The translations under genes were made by a program, and so were the position numbers. The notes beneath the pieces are model-generated. The model was not told the origin of the DNA. It worked only from the letters and a program-made list of their open reading frames with translations, and did not search any database. Below are positions 6,017 to 6,704 of a stretch of 6,704 nucleotides of DNA, piece by piece. Within the stretch, counting starts at the first letter, position 1; each line of letters starts with the position of its first letter. This DNA comes from Candidatus Zixiibacteriota bacterium (GTDB lineage Bacteria; Zixibacteria; MSB-5A5; SM1-73): contig JAOZNS010000127.1 in the NCBI GenBank assembly GCA_029933635.1, forward strand, positions 1 to 6,704, read 5' to 3'.

Positions 6017-6042
6017 ATTCCCTTACATAGGATGAAGGGAAT
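6017..6042. repeat. Perfect 8-bp inverted repeat between the GT9 and transporter genes
   Basis: ATTCCCTT (6017-6024) is exactly complementary to AAGGGAAT (6035-6042) across a 10-nt loop. It lies 21 bp beyond the glycosyltransferase stop codon. No T-run follows on the minus strand, so it is not a standard intrinsic terminator. It could be an mRNA processing or stability element within a shared transcript, or a protein site. Confidence 0.4.
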
Positions 6043-6063
6043 AGAGGAAAACGGGTCTAAATA

Positions 6064-6704
6064 TTATGTTGGAACCAAAGATAGCGATTTGACCATCTCC
6101 TCAACTACGTTTTTTACCCTTTCAACTGATACGGCTTCGTTTGTCACCTCCATGACCCTGTGGATCTTACCCTGTGGTCCATATTTTATCGGGTCGGAAT
6201 CTAAAAACAAAGCTAAGGTGGGCGTTCCCACCGCGACTGAAAGATGCATCGCTCCCGTATCTGGAGAGATAAAAAGGTTGCACCGCTGAATCAAGGCGGA
6301 CAGGACCGGAAGGGAGAAAAGATCCGCCACTATTTGATCTTTATCTTTAGCAAAAATTTTTTGGATAATTTCTCTTTCCTCAGGACCCCAGAGGAATATC
6401 ACCTTGGCGGGAAAGACAGATGTGATCCAGTCAGCCAACTTTTGAAAATTCCCTATCTCCCATCTTTTCCTTCCCCTTCCTCCAATATGCATCCCCACCA
6501 GAAGGTCATCCGCCCCCACTCCTTTTTCTTTCAGATAATCCTTCACCACAGTCTTCTTCTCCGGATCCACTTCGATTTTAAGACCATCTGATCGAAGGTC
6601 CCCAACCAGATATCGCAAAAGATCAAGGTGCATCTCTGAGGCATGTTTTCTTAAAGGTGAAGGATTTACCTCCAAGTTCAAGAAAAGATGACTTTCCGGC
6701 TTTT
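6064..6704 (-). CDS. Glycosyltransferase family 9 protein (LPS heptosyltransferase type), 5' end outside the window
   Basis: The frame is open to the window edge, so only the C-terminal 212 residues are visible out of about 340 usual for the family. A TTG at 6681 could be taken as a start, but the frame continues upstream as KPESHLF and the family's N-terminal Rossmann domain is missing, so the true start is beyond 6704. Counting from the first whole codon: HIGGRGRKRW (72-81), the strand and loop VIFLWGPEER (101-110), and the family hallmark SPDTGAMH (146-153) followed by GTPTLALF (159-166). These belong to the nucleotide-sugar-binding C-terminal domain of GT9 enzymes (WaaC/WaaF/RfaF type). 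Those enzymes transfer ADP-heptose or a similar sugar to LPS core at the inner face of the inner membrane. The exact donor and acceptor cannot be told. It lies 119 bp upstream of the MsbA-like gene in the same direction, consistent with one envelope-glycolipid operon. Confidence 0.88.
   Translation of the reverse strand, partial: KPESHLFLNLEVNPSPLRKHASEMHLDLLRYLVGDLRSDGLKIEVDPEKKTVVKDYLKEKGVGADDLLVGMHIGGRGRKRWEIGNFQKLADWITSVFPAKVIFLWGPEEREIIQKIFAKDKDQIVADLFSLPVLSALIQRCNLFISPDTGAMHLSVAVGTPTLALFLDSDPIKYGPQGKIHRVMEVTNEAVSVERVKNVVEEMVKSLSLVPT

Noticed and set aside
6064..6681. Taking TTG 6681 as the start of the glycosyltransferase
   Set aside because: The frame stays open to the window edge and the protein would lack the whole N-terminal domain of GT9 enzymes, so it is a truncated view rather than a short gene.

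Overview
The window looks like a chromosomal segment from an uncultured diderm (Gram-negative-type) bacterium of moderate GC content. All four convincing genes lie on the minus strand and use the standard bacterial code. An outer membrane is suggested by a family 9 glycosyltransferase (the LPS heptosyltransferase type) just upstream of an MsbA-like lipid-flippase ABC transporter. The large secreted protein ends in a two-repeat dockerin-like module (GDVNKDGS...GDVVLLINYIF / GDVNCDQT...GDIVFLISYLY). Modules of this style are common in FCB-related candidate phyla such as Zixibacteria. The assignment is an inference from protein style, not a demonstrated placement.

Reading in the direction of transcription (right to left): 6704-6064 is the C-terminal part of a GT9 glycosyltransferase whose start lies outside the window. 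After a 119-bp gap containing a clean 8-bp inverted repeat comes the complete MsbA-like transporter (5944-4100). The next 289 bp (4099-3811) hold no credible gene. They are packed with palindromes, notably a REP/MITE-like compound element at about 3911-4007. Next is a 154-aa Mut7-C-type PIN-like RNase with a zinc ribbon (3810-3346). A 480-bp spacer (3345-2866) follows, with two sigma70-like promoter candidates, a dyad symmetry and a small reading frame broken by one in-frame TGA. Last is the 925-aa secreted protein (2865-88), followed by an AT-rich 3' flank with a weak possible terminator.

The transporter and glycosyltransferase plausibly work together in making and exporting lipid A/core or a related glycolipid. 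The Mut7-C gene is separated from them by the repeat block and is probably independent. The secreted protein has its own strong ribosome binding site and probably its own promoter. It carries two tandem, diverged copies of a C39-like (papain-fold) cysteine-peptidase-type domain. Both copies keep a candidate Cys-His-Asp set and share a His/Asp-rich motif after the catalytic Asp. The most interesting items are this tandem-peptidase/dockerin architecture and the compound palindrome. No CRISPR array, tRNA, rRNA, transposase gene or obvious defence system was seen.
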